Origin: Phytoseiulus persimilis
Taxonomy: Eukaryota > Arthropoda > Arachnida > Mesostigmata > Phytoseiidae
DNA: 64,000 nt
Direction of reading: 5' to 3'
Assembly: GCA_037576195.1 (NCBI GenBank)
Contig: CM075103.1
Coordinates: 1,178,001-1,242,000, forward strand
This document shows, one piece after another, positions 1-12,899 of the stretch (position 1 is its first letter; the number at the start of each line of letters is the position of its first letter). A program made the translations under genes and the position numbers. The notes under the pieces are model-generated. The model was not told the DNA's origin. It saw nothing but the letters and a program-made list of their open reading frames with translations, and searched no databases.

Positions 1-3000
1 AATTTCGCTCCATTGTTCAGCAGCAAGCCTCAGTAATGTGGGAGCGGAACAACGGAGTCGTGTTTAACGTAATCAGAAAACGTCCAAAGATCGGGCGTTT
101 CGTTGGAACGCTCCAGCATTGGAAGCTATGTAGGGACAGCGCAGGCAGCCTCGCCTTCAGAGTTCGGTGGGGATCCCGAGTCCAACGATCAGAAGATCTG
201 TCCAAAGAGGAGAACGGGACACCTGACCGCCAGAGGTCGAGTACCTCACTTCTTTCTCCGCTCCTGATTTGCTCACTTCGATCGGTATTCTCGCTACTGT
301 CATGAAGCATGGTATGCTTACCACCATGGGAAGGTGACGAATGGAGGCGGATGGCAACCGCTCGAACAATTATCGCTTTTGGAGCTACCGCAGCAGCTCC
401 AGTGGCTGGCGTTGCTGCCTTAGAGCTTCCTTAGTAGAGCGCAGCGAAACTGGTCGCAGTGAACGGTCCAAAAAGAAAATGAGTTGACCCATTTTTCGGA
501 GAGGAAAAGAGAATAACTGCATGTTCTGCTATTGAATCTCCAAGCGACCGCTGCGCTCCACACACGGAACGACTCTGTCACGGTAACGTCGCAGTCACTT
601 CCTGAGGGACATTCTAGTCACTTCATTCTCAGGTCATGATTATCAGTGAATTTTCGTCAACGGCCGTCAGACCTTTGAAGTGCTCTAGGAGTTTCAACAC
701 GAATAAATTGTTACCACACGCCGGCCGCGCTGGGGCCGACCTGCGATACCACCTAAGCGCAGAAGCCGCCTGTTGTTTGCTTCATTCAAGCAATGGCGCC
801 GGGCAACGATCAGGAACAAATGGTTATTTCCACAGCGATCCAGAACGATGGCACCCTGCCTCGATAATCCAGTATGATCGTCATGCGCGGGGTAACAGCA
901 TGAAAGTACGACAACCACCACGTATGAGGAAATGTATCTAGCTCTAGCCGCAGTTCGTTCCCCCGCAATGATCGCCTCTCAATCCTGTGAGTTCAAAAGA
1001 GCACTGCTAACTTGCTGAGCTTGGGCGATGGAAGCGGGCACGGCTGTGTGAGGCCCACGATCATCCCTTGATCAGCTGATGCTCGAGGCAGTGCTCGCTT
1101 GGTACCTCTTGTGACTAAGTCCTCCAATAAAATGATCAGGGTACCTCTCACGGAACCAACCCCCACCATTCTCCGATCAGCGTTGGAGTTGTTTTCACGG
1201 CTGAAAAGAAGACACGCCGCTCCGAGCGACAAAACTGCTATTCGAAACTCGGTCAATGGTTTCAATCAGAGCTTGTGATTCTTCCGGAGAAGAAAACACA
1301 GCGTCTGATTCTGATCTGACCGTACTGGATCAGAAGCGACCCAATCGCGGCAGCAATAATCGCATTGGTGGGAGCAGCGAATAACCACCGTTTTGGTGGG
1401 GGTTCAACACATGTCGGGACCGCTTCGGTTTGGGAAACAGGGAGTTGTTGGGAAATTAGTCCGACATCGAATCCTGTGCGGTGAGTTGCGTGAACACTGT
1501 GTTGACGGCGAGTGATTTGGCAACACTGTGTTCATTCGGAGATCCCGCTCAGATTCGTCTAGGGATAAATGTTAATCACAAGCCACCCGACAAGGCTTCT
1601 CTCAGAGCCTCCGGGGGAGTCCACAGCACGCAAGCAGCGCCAGCCTTGCCGCTGATTCCTTGAAACTAGAGGTTCGAGTTCTCCGTCAAACACGAAGCCT
1701 GTTTTCCCTGCCGGAGCGTGTAGGATATTGCTCCCCAAGCATTATTACTCACTCACTGCGTGAGTTGATGCCCTTTACGTATCGATTCCATCAAACAATC
1801 GAAACATCAGCTTGTTTGTCAAGAATCATAGGAATTCACTTGAACGAAGCGATGACTAACTCGCTACAATGAACTCAAAGGGAGCCAGTTTTTCCGTCCG
1901 TTTCCCGATCGTGGGCTCGCCGACTGAAATTAAGTAGCTTGAAACACGGTATAACTCGTTGCCAGGCGGAACAACATCATCTATTTTTGGATTAATTTTC
2001 GAAATGAATTGGCTTTCCTGTGGAACAATGGATGATGCATCGGGGATGCTTTGCGACGCATTTCTCTGAACCCGCTCTGCAGCCTATGAAGAGAAGTTCT
2101 CTCTAACGAGGACTCCCATTCCGCTCTGCGGTACCGAGTTCCGGATTATGGACGAGCGATCGTGCCGGTTGGTCGCGGCACTTCCATGCTTCGGTTCCCA
2201 ACTGCCCCGGCTTGACAACTTCGCCTCACCTGAAAAATCTCTCCATTGATCGAGGCTAGATGCCTCAGCCCGAACCGCGTGAACTGTTTCCACGCATCGG
2301 CTTCTAACGGAGTGAGGGCCGTTGATTTTCGTTTATCTGACGTCGTCGCCCACAGCGCGAGAATCTGGTGAGATCGAGAGAAAAATCGTTCCGGATAACG
2401 GCCGACCATGCAATCGGGAAACGTCGGGGGTTCTGACAGAACCTATAATTCTCTGATTGCTCTTCGATCGTTGCTCTCTCAATCTGAAACATTTTCCAAG
2501 TAGGGAAAGCGGCGATACGTTGATGTGTGGGGTTGCGGAATCGATTCACGAACTCATAGAATATTGAATGATGGTCTTGAACGTCACGGACGGTCGCTTC
2601 TCCTTCAGTTGTCGATGCATGCCGTCGCTGCCAACGCGTTAGCGATTTATTTATAAGAACGGCCTTGCACTTGCCAAACAACATACATCTGGGGAAAATT
2701 ATTTAACTTCTTGAAGGCCGATGGAAGCCAAACACACACTCTCGCCGCTAGAAGATGCCCAATTCGATTCCGATTGGCTTGTATGTTATAATACGATGGA
2801 CATGAATGAAGCGATTCACCGGGTTTTCAGGGAGTCCGAACCCCTGGAGCCCCTTCAGCTCGCGAGTGCGGACCGCTGGTGGAGTCGGCCGCGCTGTGGC
2901 TGTCACTTACCGGAGAAACAATTGGTCTTCGACGCGCACGCTTGACGTGGCCCGGTTTCAGGTCGGGAAACGTGGATGGGAAAAAAATGAGGAAATATTG

Positions 3001-3530
3001 CGGGTCTCTGAATAGAAGCACCAATAAAAATGTTTCCTCCCTAGTGACAGTGACCAAAGTTTGGAACCGCACCGTTTTGGATCACGTGGCCTCCTTTCGG
3101 TCCCGGCTGCGTCTGCTATGCAAAATGTCGGTCGGATAGTGACGGTTTTCGGAACGACACTTTCTGACGAAGAACGTTGTTTCCGGCATCTTTCATCCGA
3201 CTGACAAAAAGTCCCTATCGCGAATCTCCATGTACAGAATATTATTGAAGACCCTCCGTTTTCTTTTCTCCTGCCGTACAGCGCTGCGCAGTTGGACCCG
3301 AAGGTTTTGGCCAAGCTGCTCCCGAGCTCGATACGAATATCGCGGAGTCTTACCCAGAGGAAGCTACTCCCGATGTCGTGGTGACGACCGGTGTCGCATT
3401 CGGAGAAAGGTCGCGGATCAGCCCTGGTTTACGACTCGCTCAACTCAAATTTAACGGGCCTTCTCCGAGCGTGGACACGTGATCGTCGCTGTCGCTCCGT
3501 CGTGAGCGCAACCTACGATGGATCACAGAA
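1..3530. other. No supported gene (left edge)
   Basis: Both strands hold only short overlapping reading frames (under about 130 codons) whose translations look like random sequence, and none forms an exon chain with matching splice phases. I see no repeat, tRNA or transposon end here. It may be intergenic or part of a long intron. Confidence 0.4.
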
Positions 3531-3532
3531 AG

Positions 3533-3680
3533 ACAGTTGGATGGATATTTTCGCAAATAGATGGATGGATGAATGGATACTTCGACGGATAGATGGATGG
3601 ATGGATACTTTGACGGACAGATAGATGATAGATTATTTGGACGTGCGGAGAGATGGATGAATGAGCGGACCAATGGACAC
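3533..3680. repeat. Degenerate GGAT/GATG microsatellite
   Basis: About 150 bases are dominated by ATGGATGGATG-type tetramers interrupted by ATACTTCGACGG and ATACTTTGACGG spacers, so a higher-order unit of roughly 30 bases is visible. All reading frames through it give short-period peptides such as repeated W-M-D or H-P-S-I, which accounts for several apparent overlapping frames. It is a simple repeat, not a gene. Confidence 0.85.
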
Positions 3681-6600
3681 GTAACGACATCGATGAAAAA
3701 GACGTTGCGTGCGATTGCAGAAGAGGCGGAACTAGCAAGCGATACCGCGGAGGAATTACTAGGACAGCCTGCTCTTCCGGTGCGACTTCTCTTGCTTAAT
3801 CGGGCATCGAATGAGCTACTGAGACAAGACCAGTCACTCAGCTCTCATTGTGCAAGAACGGTCTTTCAATTGCAGAACGCGACTTCTCGCCAAGCTGCTC
3901 AGGAAACCGACGAGAACCAATAACCGATCACAGAACTCATTGAGCCGGTCCGCTCGAGCTTCTCTGAAGGGATTTCCTCGGAGCCGGGTCGGCGGTCCGA
4001 GGCATATGCCAGCAAGCCCGCGTCGATGGCGAGGAATCAGCTCGATAGCCAAGTCTCCTTCCACTGACGCGAGAGACATTTCGTCTCAACTCGCAGTCCC
4101 CCATAGGACTCGCCGGAGCGCCTCGGAAGCAGAACAACGGTCTGCTCCCGCTGCGTCAGAGAATGAAAAATCTTCCAAGGATAGTTTTCGAAGGTTGCGG
4201 AAGGGGAAACCGACTAACGAAACGAGGAAACGTGACAATCACTGGATCTATGCGAACCCAAGATACACTCATCGCGCTCTTTGGGCTTTCCCCGAGTCCG
4301 TTCGGTGCCGGACGCTGCACGACAACAGAAGCGCCCTGTGCTAGCGGCACATCGGATGTGTTCTGTTTTTTTTTTCCATCAGTGGGGGACAGGACAGCGG
4401 AGAATGAGGGACTGAGGAAGATTTTCCACAATGACCAAGATCCCTCAGCGGAACGCGTGGGCGTTTCTCGGGCAGCCGGGCGGAGACGGAAGTGGAGCTC
4501 GAAGGGACCGACCGAGAAATCAACGGCGCAGAGCCGTCCGTCAGATAGCCAGCTAGCTCAGTCTGTCAGACGCTTTGGTTTCGAACGTGAAGTCGATTGT
4601 GGATTTTCTGCTTTCTGTGAACAACCCGGTCGCAACAGCGGAAACGGGGCTCACTGCTGAATGAATGGCTGAGTGAGTGAGTGAGCTTTCAACGCAAGAG
4701 CGACGCACTCACACGACATACTCAGACACGGCACGCGAATTAGTGCAGAAACCCACTTGTTGGAACGGTTGTCGACATAAAAATAAATGCACATTGTAAA
4801 CGAGGAAGGAGAGCTTTCGGGAAAAAAGTTGAGCCGTTCGGGACGTTTGCAGTGAAGAATCAACGCATGACGACTCGAGAGGAGAACTTCCGAGTCGTCT
4901 CGGTTCTAAATCCATTATTTTTTCGGTAGAAGGCGAACCCAGCTTCAGAGCCGGCGACAGTCAAGGGACGTGCCCGTGACTCATCGTTGAAATCCTCGAA
5001 ATTTTCCGAGCAGGAGAACTCGCATCGTTCTACGAGAGGAGCAACGGTTGGCGAACCACCGCAGTTTCACAGGAGTTTCTCATACGCACTTCCTGTTCCA
5101 GGCCGAGCAGGGAACTTTCACTCTTGGCTCACAATATGATTTGGCAAGCGACGAACCAAATGCGAGTCTTTTGCGGCTGCTTGAGGCTCGTTCTTCTGTA
5201 CTTTTTCCTCTCGTTATGGTCTCATTCGAGTTCGCCCCGGAATTCCCCCGGAACGCTCTCCCCGATCCAAGTTCCACGCTGATCCTCATCGAATAGCGAA
5301 CTGCGATTGCGGAGTCATGGGATCGGTCACTAGCAGTACTCGCTCGAGCCTCCCAGGGAAAATTTTCGGCGTCAACGCTCGTAAACTCGACACAGGCTGC
5401 CGCTCTCTCAGCCAGTGAGAGCTCCGGAAGCCTGAAAACATCCAACCGGCGAAGAAGGGGTTGAAATTTAGCGAATACAGGGTCGGAGCCGTTATTCCGA
5501 ACCGCTCTCGTCGTGATCGCCGAACATCTGAACACTCGTTTGCTTCAATGACAAACACGCGAAGACAGAGCCAAGTAGCAATGGAATTATAGTTGATTGG
5601 TAGTTCGGATGACAGTGTGCCGAGTGAATTTTTGTTTGAATCATTCATGTTCCCACAGAGCCGAAGAGCTGGCGAGCGAGGGACAAGAGAGTGAGACTAC
5701 CACACAGAAAGAACAGGCCTTGGGTCTTCGCAGTGGATCGCGACGTCCCACTCGAAGAGCGTCGTCTGTTTTCACTAGTTCGTTTTTCGCCAACCCGCGC
5801 GCCCATGAACTGCTCTGAATAACGGTCGATGAACAAACGGTCTAACGTTCAACCTAGCGAGAGCAAGAAACCTATTCGTGTTGGTAATGGATGCCGATTT
5901 TGTTTTCGTTCCTCCGAACCGAATCTCATCCGATACTTCTGTTTACATAACTACAGGCGACGATTTCTTGTCCGAGCTCCAGACTTCTCGTAGTCGAGAG
6001 AACAACAGGAATCCGGTGCTGGATCACAGGCTGGTCGGTACTACGGAGACCAACTTCCAGGATCGAGTTCTGAGTCCCGATCCAGTGGGAACCCACTCAT
6101 GGTCACAGCGAGGAACGGGACCGACCAGGGCTCCATCCGAGGGGAGGTCTCGCCGCCCCGATATCGTTCCAGCTCGTCAATTATTCATTCCCGATAGTGA
6201 CCAATGCTCCCAGTCGTGGATGATTTTCGCTGGAAAAACGCTTCCATCAATGATCGCGCTCGCGGCCGAGTGTCCCGCCACACCGAGCCGAAAGAGACGA
6301 GCGGCCAGCCATATTAAGCCATGCATACAACAGAAGACAGTCAGGTGGGCGAAACAAGGAGAAAGAAATCCGAAATTCCAGAAGTCGTTTTTCCACGACA
6401 TCGGGGCGCGGTGATGGCGTCACGGGTGTCAAACGTTGAGAATCGCGATGATTAACAACGAAAGCAACATGGCGGAGAGAATAATTCAAAACCCGTAATT
6501 CTATGCAGCCGACCTGAATGGTCGTCAAACCGCGGTTCGAGCGCTGTGCATGGCGACCGACGATTGCATCGACACGCAATGATGAAAACGCTTCGAGGTA

Positions 6601-9600
6601 GTGAAATACGATTCAAATGAAACCGCTTTCAGAAATTGTGCTACACCTTAATCCAAAAAATCACAAAGCTATCAGTCCGTGTTTGTATTGCGACGCCATC
6701 GTCGTCATCAAACACCGATTTCCGTATGCGCAACTTGATCCAATCCCACGTGTGTACGTCGTCCAAACAATGACTCGTTTGCCGTGCCCGGCCTTATTCT
6801 GGAAAAGTACACCTGTTTCCTGGACCGGAAACACCTGATTTACTGGACTATCCAGTGCTCAGTCGGCGGATACGCACTGTCTCAGAGACCCAGCGGATGG
6901 GAAATCTCTCAGAACTGGCGCGGGGTTTGGTATCCGACGATGGCGAGTGCTCGTGGATTGAAATCTCTCGTGAGGAAGACACCGCTCACGGAAACACAAC
7001 GCAGTCCGTCACCCGACCGACAAGCCGCGCAGCCCAATGAGTCTTCTTGGCATCATTCGGTACGTTATCATTTCGGTCGAACAATCAATTCTTCGTGATC
7101 GGCTTCCTCGTCTTCGGCTACCGCCGAACAGCCGATTCGTTTAGGAAAGTAACTCTTGAGCAGAGGCTTAGTTAGAGTCCAACCCGGTCGAAACGGTCCA
7201 GCTTAGAGACACCTTCTGGGATTTGTGACACTTTCACTCAACAACTGTTGGCACTGCCGGCTCAGAATCAGTGTTCGGAAGCAAGTCCTCATCGTGATTC
7301 TCTCTTCGATCAAGTGGCACTATCGGAACGGGTCCTTATTTCCTCCAGGACGAAAATAGACGGCCCGCTCGAACAAGTAAAATTGATTCGCCAGAGAATA
7401 CACGCGGGCTGGCCACGACGGGTCTGACTTTCCTCCTATCGGAGGTAAATATAGAAGAATTGATCAAGGCAGTCCCGTTCGTCATGATCTTGACTCTGGT
7501 CAGGGTCTCGGTACAACGGAGGTATAACCCCGCGATCGCGGAGCTGCGATTCGCCACTGCGTACCGGGTGTGAGTTATTTTGGTTTCTTGGTTGATCATC
7601 GAAAATATCTGAGTGCGAGATGCCAAGGGTTTGCCCAATAAACTCCGTCTTGCCGAGAGGGGGAGAGTGGCGTGAAGAACAAGGTGAAACCTGTTCATCG
7701 GAGCGAACTTCCGCAGAAGCGATTTTCAAAGGGACGCAGTTTGTTGCGACTTCCGTTCCCTCGGAGATGAGCGTGTGGGGAGCCTGTCGGCGATGTCAAG
7801 GACCAGACTCCTGGCCATGCGGAGACGAGAGTCTTCCACCTCTACCTTCATTATGCTCAAAACTGAAAAGACGTGTTTGGCGTCCTAATCTAACCGTGAG
7901 CTGTCTGTTCAGGCTACGTACCACGTTGGTGAAAATGAAACTTTCTGATCCAAAGAGGAACGATTCCGACCTACTCTCCCGACGAAATTCGTCTCACCCG
8001 CCGCAAGGAGCTTTGCCGACTGTGCAGTCGCGTAGACCTTTGGCTTTGTTGCGGTCAAGCTCGACTCCATCATTCTGTCAGTCGGATAGTTCCACGCGCT
8101 CAGCTGAGTCAAAGTTTCTTCGAATCGAACAGCCTGTCTCGGTTTTCCGGGGAAGAAACTGGTTGTGCTACATTGGACCTACATTTTCCCAAGCAGACAG
8201 TACTATCTTAGCGTTTCGACTCGAGTGATTAGCTGCAGTGCTGTCGAAGAGTCCGTGCACTTTAAACTGTGACGGGCGAAAAGAAGGGAGGTTTTGTTCG
8301 AGGAGAATCGCTGATTATTTGAGAAGGTGTTCCCATCAAGGGGGTCGACTCATGATATCGCCGATTCGACTCGAAACAATGACTCGAGTAAGCAGTGAGG
8401 ACTCTTTCGGTACGTCTGTCATACGAAGTTTCACTTGCCCCCGGAGCTCTCACCGAAGGATCGCTTCCCGAAATATCACAACAATACTGATCTGAGCAGC
8501 CTTACGGAATCGATTCAGAATCAAAACGCCGTTTGATGACCACAAGGGCTGTCTGAAAGATTCCCTCACGATTTCCGGAAAGTCCTTGGCTCATGATTTC
8601 CGAAGCTAACCCGCGTATCAATGGGGGAGAATCGACGCTCGGACAGTGTCCTAACGTTCGGGCTCTCCACGACGTCTCGTGTTCCATAATCCAACTTTGA
8701 CTTCGGCAAGACCCTGCAACGGGAGAACGATTCGCCGATTCGAGTAGCGTTTTACAGTTCTTTGTATATGGTGGCCCGTGAACCACATCTTGGTCACTCG
8801 ACATCACCCTTGTCTGCATGATTCACGGCGAGCGCCTGCCCGAGAACCACGTGCGGGGTAAGTAACCTATTACGACTCTCGGGCGGATTCTAGTTTTCGC
8901 AAAGCCACCCTGGTTGCCTTTCCCGACAGAGGCCACCAACATCAGCAGCCACTCGTAAAATAATGAGTTTTCAGTTAGCACGACCGCCATCCTTGATTCG
9001 GTCAACTCGGAGGGCCAGTGATGTATGTTCTCCCTGGAAAAGACCTCTAGCGGGGTGGATCTGCATTTTGTGAGCTATTGTCTGTTCGAAACGGAAGGTA
9101 ACGGAGTTGCTTGACTAAGCAAGGATGATCTTTGTGTTTTACGCTATTAGGTTCGTCAGATTATCACCTGTCTGTCCCGCAGTCGACGGCCTTCGCCTTG
9201 ATCGTACGTTGCCACCAGAATAGATTCGGTTTGAACTGGTGTGTCTGAACGATTAAGAGCTTACTCAGGCATAGATCACAGCTGCCATTGGTTGCAAACT
9301 TTTGTTAGTTTGAGCTCGAAGCCTTTTTCGGTGGGGTCGTTGTCGAGAGTATCGACGGCAGACCCTTTGGCGAGCAGGCCACCCAAGGTCGTGTAGCTCG
9401 GAAGTCGAGCGACAAGGGCTCAATTTAGGCGCGCCGTTTAGTCGCACCGGACGAGGAAAAATCGAGCCGAGCGATCGATTGCTTCCTCTGCCCGCGATTC
9501 GTCTACCTTTATCACTTCCACTGGTTCCAGCGCCATAAATCGGGACCGGGGCTCGCAATAGTCGTCCGCAGGGGAAACCCGGAATCGCTGTTGGACGGAA

Positions 9601-12400
9601 AATGACTTCAGAATGTAGGAAACTGTTCTAAGACTCCTGTCCGGATCAGTCCGAACGGTTGACTTGCTCACCTACGATTTCGTCTTGCCCCGTTTACAGA
9701 GCGCGATAGAAGTGTGACACAACTGGGCAGACAGTTTGTGTCTTCCCACCAGTATCTGGGTTGCCTGAGTGATCGGAACCCCGTTCGTTAGAATCGGTGA
9801 CAACCTCTGCGAAGTGCGCTCGCTTGACAAGTGGAGTCCGGAGTCAGTCAAGCTCAGCCACGCCATAGAAACACTCTGCCTCAGCACCGTATCCCCATCG
9901 AGTACTCTGTTTGTTTTAAAGTGGCAGAATCTCTTAGATCTAGTTTTCGATCAGCCACACACGTGGTTCGGATGATGAGCGCCAAAGCCACCATTTGGGC
10001 ACCCATCTCGATTGATGTGATTTTTGACGTATTTCTTAGGGGAATCTCTCGAAGCAGGTGCTACGTTTGACCACGGGGAATCATTTAAAGGTGCGGTTGA
10101 GACGAAATGGAAAACCAACATGAAGCCAAAGAGATGCATAACGTCAGCGAGAGTGCAATTTCCATTCAGGTTGATTTTGCCCTTATTTTCGATCCGAGTT
10201 CCCGGGACGATTCGAGGAGGTGCTTTCGAGAATCGAGGACGAGTTCTACCGAACGGGTTTTCCTCCGCGAGATCATCAGTGGGTCGGTCGTCGTCTGGTT
10301 CGAGGTTCAGCGGCGTGACCTATGGCCAGTGAACCTGCAACCCACATTCTGGGTAATGGGCGGCTTCCTCGTCAGGATTAATGAGGGAGTTCGTTTCAAA
10401 TCGGGGCCACCACTTGAAGAGAGAGCTCTGACGGTGTCATTCGTGAGACGTAGACTAACACAGTCGGGAATAGTTCCCATGATCTGCCGAAGCCTTAGCC
10501 TGCATCACGTTAAGAAGAGTGCGCATGCTCAACAACAATCACGCTTCGATGTCGTTCAGGAGCTCCTCGGTTTCAAGAGCTTGGGTCGAAGAATGGGCAA
10601 GGTGAGAGACAGATTGTGACACTGCCGCCTGTCATTTCGTTTCATCCATTGATTTAGCTCTCTACCTTTGAGACCATGACCTAGAAAGCTCACGTGCTCT
10701 CTGCTTCGATTCGGCAGAGCAACCCAAACAGTGTGAACGAGCTGCTCTTTGACAACATCGAGAGAACGTGATGAGAAACGGTGGATTAGGGTCACGATTC
10801 TTCTAAGCGACGTACTGCCACCATATCCATCTTCATAACGGTCGGAAGACTGTGTGCTACACGGTTCAAACGAAACTCAATGGGAGAAGAGTCGGATCAT
10901 CTGTTCATCGATTCTCGCAGACTCTATCTCTCCTGAGAAGCTGAGGAGGCATTCCGTTGTGGTTGACTACGCAAAAACCAAGCGATGTCCGCGTGACTCT
11001 CACGTCGAGGTTTCACGTTCGGGTCGGGAACGTCCGGAGCAATTAGACTGAAATCGAGAAGATTCATGGTAGAACCGATGCTGTGAGCGAAAACACGGGA
11101 CGAAGTTGCGAGCCGAGAGTCGTCGATGGAGATCAAACAGAATTTTGATGTTTGCAGTCGTTTGGAGAGGTTGCAGGGCGTCAGATTTACTTTCTGGTGA
11201 CAGTGGGTGTAGTTTCGCTGTTTTTGTGAGCGTAACGCGAGAGAACTCCGCCGAAATCTGTTCCGAACCACGCATACGCTCCTGTTGCACGACGATCGTG
11301 CCAAATCGCACGTTGCAACATATCTGAAAGGCAGAGTCCCTCCACTTTTTCTGTCTGACTGACTGTTTGGTTGGCTGGCGTTGCTTCGCGACAAAGCATC
11401 AGCTCAACATCGCTTTGTGTGGGCAGTTGTCAAGAACCGCTCACACAAACTCACCCAAACTGCCACAACTACATACATACATACATCTGAGCCAGTCCAG
11501 GGAACCCGTCAGACGAAGCTCTATCGCAGGTGTGATGAATCTGGCTCGTTGTCGCATTCCGATAATGCAAAGGCCGGCGCTCCGTTAGCGAAATGGCTTT
11601 CCAAGCCATCCCATATCGCAGCTGGGAGCTCTTTCCCCTCGGACCGTCGGTTTCGTCTCTAGAAGGAGTTCGGCGTGGAAGCACGCTCAACCAGTCCGTT
11701 TCGCAAGCGATCACACCGCGAGGAATGTTCATTAGCATTGTTTTCGGTAACCGAAAATCTATATGCGCGGAATCTTTCGTGCGTGGTGCTTGTTCGTCAC
11801 AGTCAAATGTGAAATACGGGGGACTTAGGCTTAGTCTCAGAAAAATCTCATCGCTCTCTCCGTGGGTTTCTCTGCCATCGACTGAAGTCGTCCACGTCGC
11901 TGATGACGAGCGGCAAGTATATTAGCGCGCGAAGGAGCGCTCCGACGAGGGTCGTTCGGTGGGCCGATCCCTCGCGATCCGAACTGGCGAGGCCGTTAGA
12001 ACTTCACCAATCCAAAACCAGAGCGGAGAAGTTGAATAGGGATGAACCTACGCACCGACGTGCGTTACCATTGAGAACCTGCCGCCGACATCGACTCCAT
12101 GTGCTGGTCCCGAGAAAAAAATCCCTAGCGGCCACGGTATTCCGAATCGGCATACAAAATTTCCTTCCACTGATTGGCCGGTCCTCTTCGTCTGCAACCG
12201 TTGCCACAAGCGAGGCAAAAGTCCCCCTCTCAATCCGTTTCCTCCTGTCCCACGTACAAAGTGATCCCTCAGAGTGATCTGTCTGTGGAGAATAGATCTC
12301 CGGCGTTCTCCTCTTCGTGGAATGCGTTCAATGCTCCAGCGCTAGAATTAGTTTGGAAATATCAGTGCCCTCACGAAAAAGCGTTGGAAGCCTTTTGAAG
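3681..12400. other. Gene-poor stretch; no recognisable gene
   Basis: I found no family-recognisable protein segment and no exon chain. From 3693 a 76-codon plus-strand frame starting MKKTLRAIAEEAELA has a plausible helical composition and ends at the TAA at 3921-3923. A coding-like stretch continues in the same frame after that stop, so it could be a decayed or spliced gene, but nothing confirms this. A 202-codon open frame at 7620-8228 has no conserved features. Small simple repeats occur, for example (GAGT)n at 4670-4685 and (ACAT)n at 11470-11486. Confidence 0.4.
11470..11486. repeat. (ACAT)n microsatellite
   Basis: Four copies of the tetramer ACAT in a row, a short simple repeat in non-genic sequence. 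Confidence 0.8.
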
Positions 12401-12426
12401 TTCGTTCCGACATTTTCCGTGGAGCC

Positions 12427-12864
12427 ATGCGGGTCGAGGATCGTCGGCTTATCTCGTCCAAAACAGATTGGCCCCGAAACCCAACCTCGCCAGCGTTTGA
12501 TTCGTCCTGGACTCAAACCGGAAGTGGTCCTCTTTATTCCGCTCCAGATTTCCGCGATCGAAACCTTTTCTCAGACGAGGGAGGAAACTATCCTGGCGAT
12601 GGTCGCGGTCGCCCTCTGGCGGCTGTTTCCAAAAACAACCTCAAGGAAGCATACGAACCCGTCGTCCGTATTGGATGTCAAGCTCATACAACCTACAGCA
12701 GAGAAACTGGGTCAGGATCAGGAAAGCCCAAAAATCAGCTGTTCGCCGGAGCCTCCGTTGCGCGGAAACGGGACAGAGCACTTGCTGGAAGTGGGTCACC
12801 CTGGACGAGTGGAGTCTTGCCAACTCGCAGCCTGCGAGAAGGGCAAATACACTCGGACCTCTGA
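12427..12864 (+). CDS. Hypothetical ORF, 145 aa, doubtful
   Basis: This open frame starts at an ATG (GAGCCATGCG context) and ends with a stop at 12862-12864. The translation is rich in Gly, Ser, Arg and Pro, with no membrane segment, and resembles a disordered protein more than most random frames nearby. No family is recognised. A longer overlapping frame in another register (12317-12898) is also open, which weakens the case. I keep it only as a candidate; it may be chance. Confidence 0.15.
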   Translation: MRVEDRRLISSKTDWPRNPTSPAFDSSWTQTGSGPLYSAPDFRDRNLFSDEGGNYPGDGRGRPLAAVSKNNLKEAYEPVVRIGCQAHTTYSRETGSGSGKPKNQLFAGASVARKRDRALAGSGSPWTSGVLPTRSLREGQIHSDL

Positions 12865-12899
12865 GATTGTTCCGTTGCTCCGATTTCGTCGTCCGTGAC

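Noticed and set aside
3533..3680. Tandem GGAT array considered as a CRISPR-like or protein repeat
   Set aside because: Tetranucleotide periodicity with no unique spacers; a simple microsatellite in eukaryotic DNA.
7620..8228. 202-codon open frame on the plus strand
   Set aside because: No recognisable motif, mixed low-information composition and no supporting context. One frame of this length is close to chance expectation for 64 kb in six frames.
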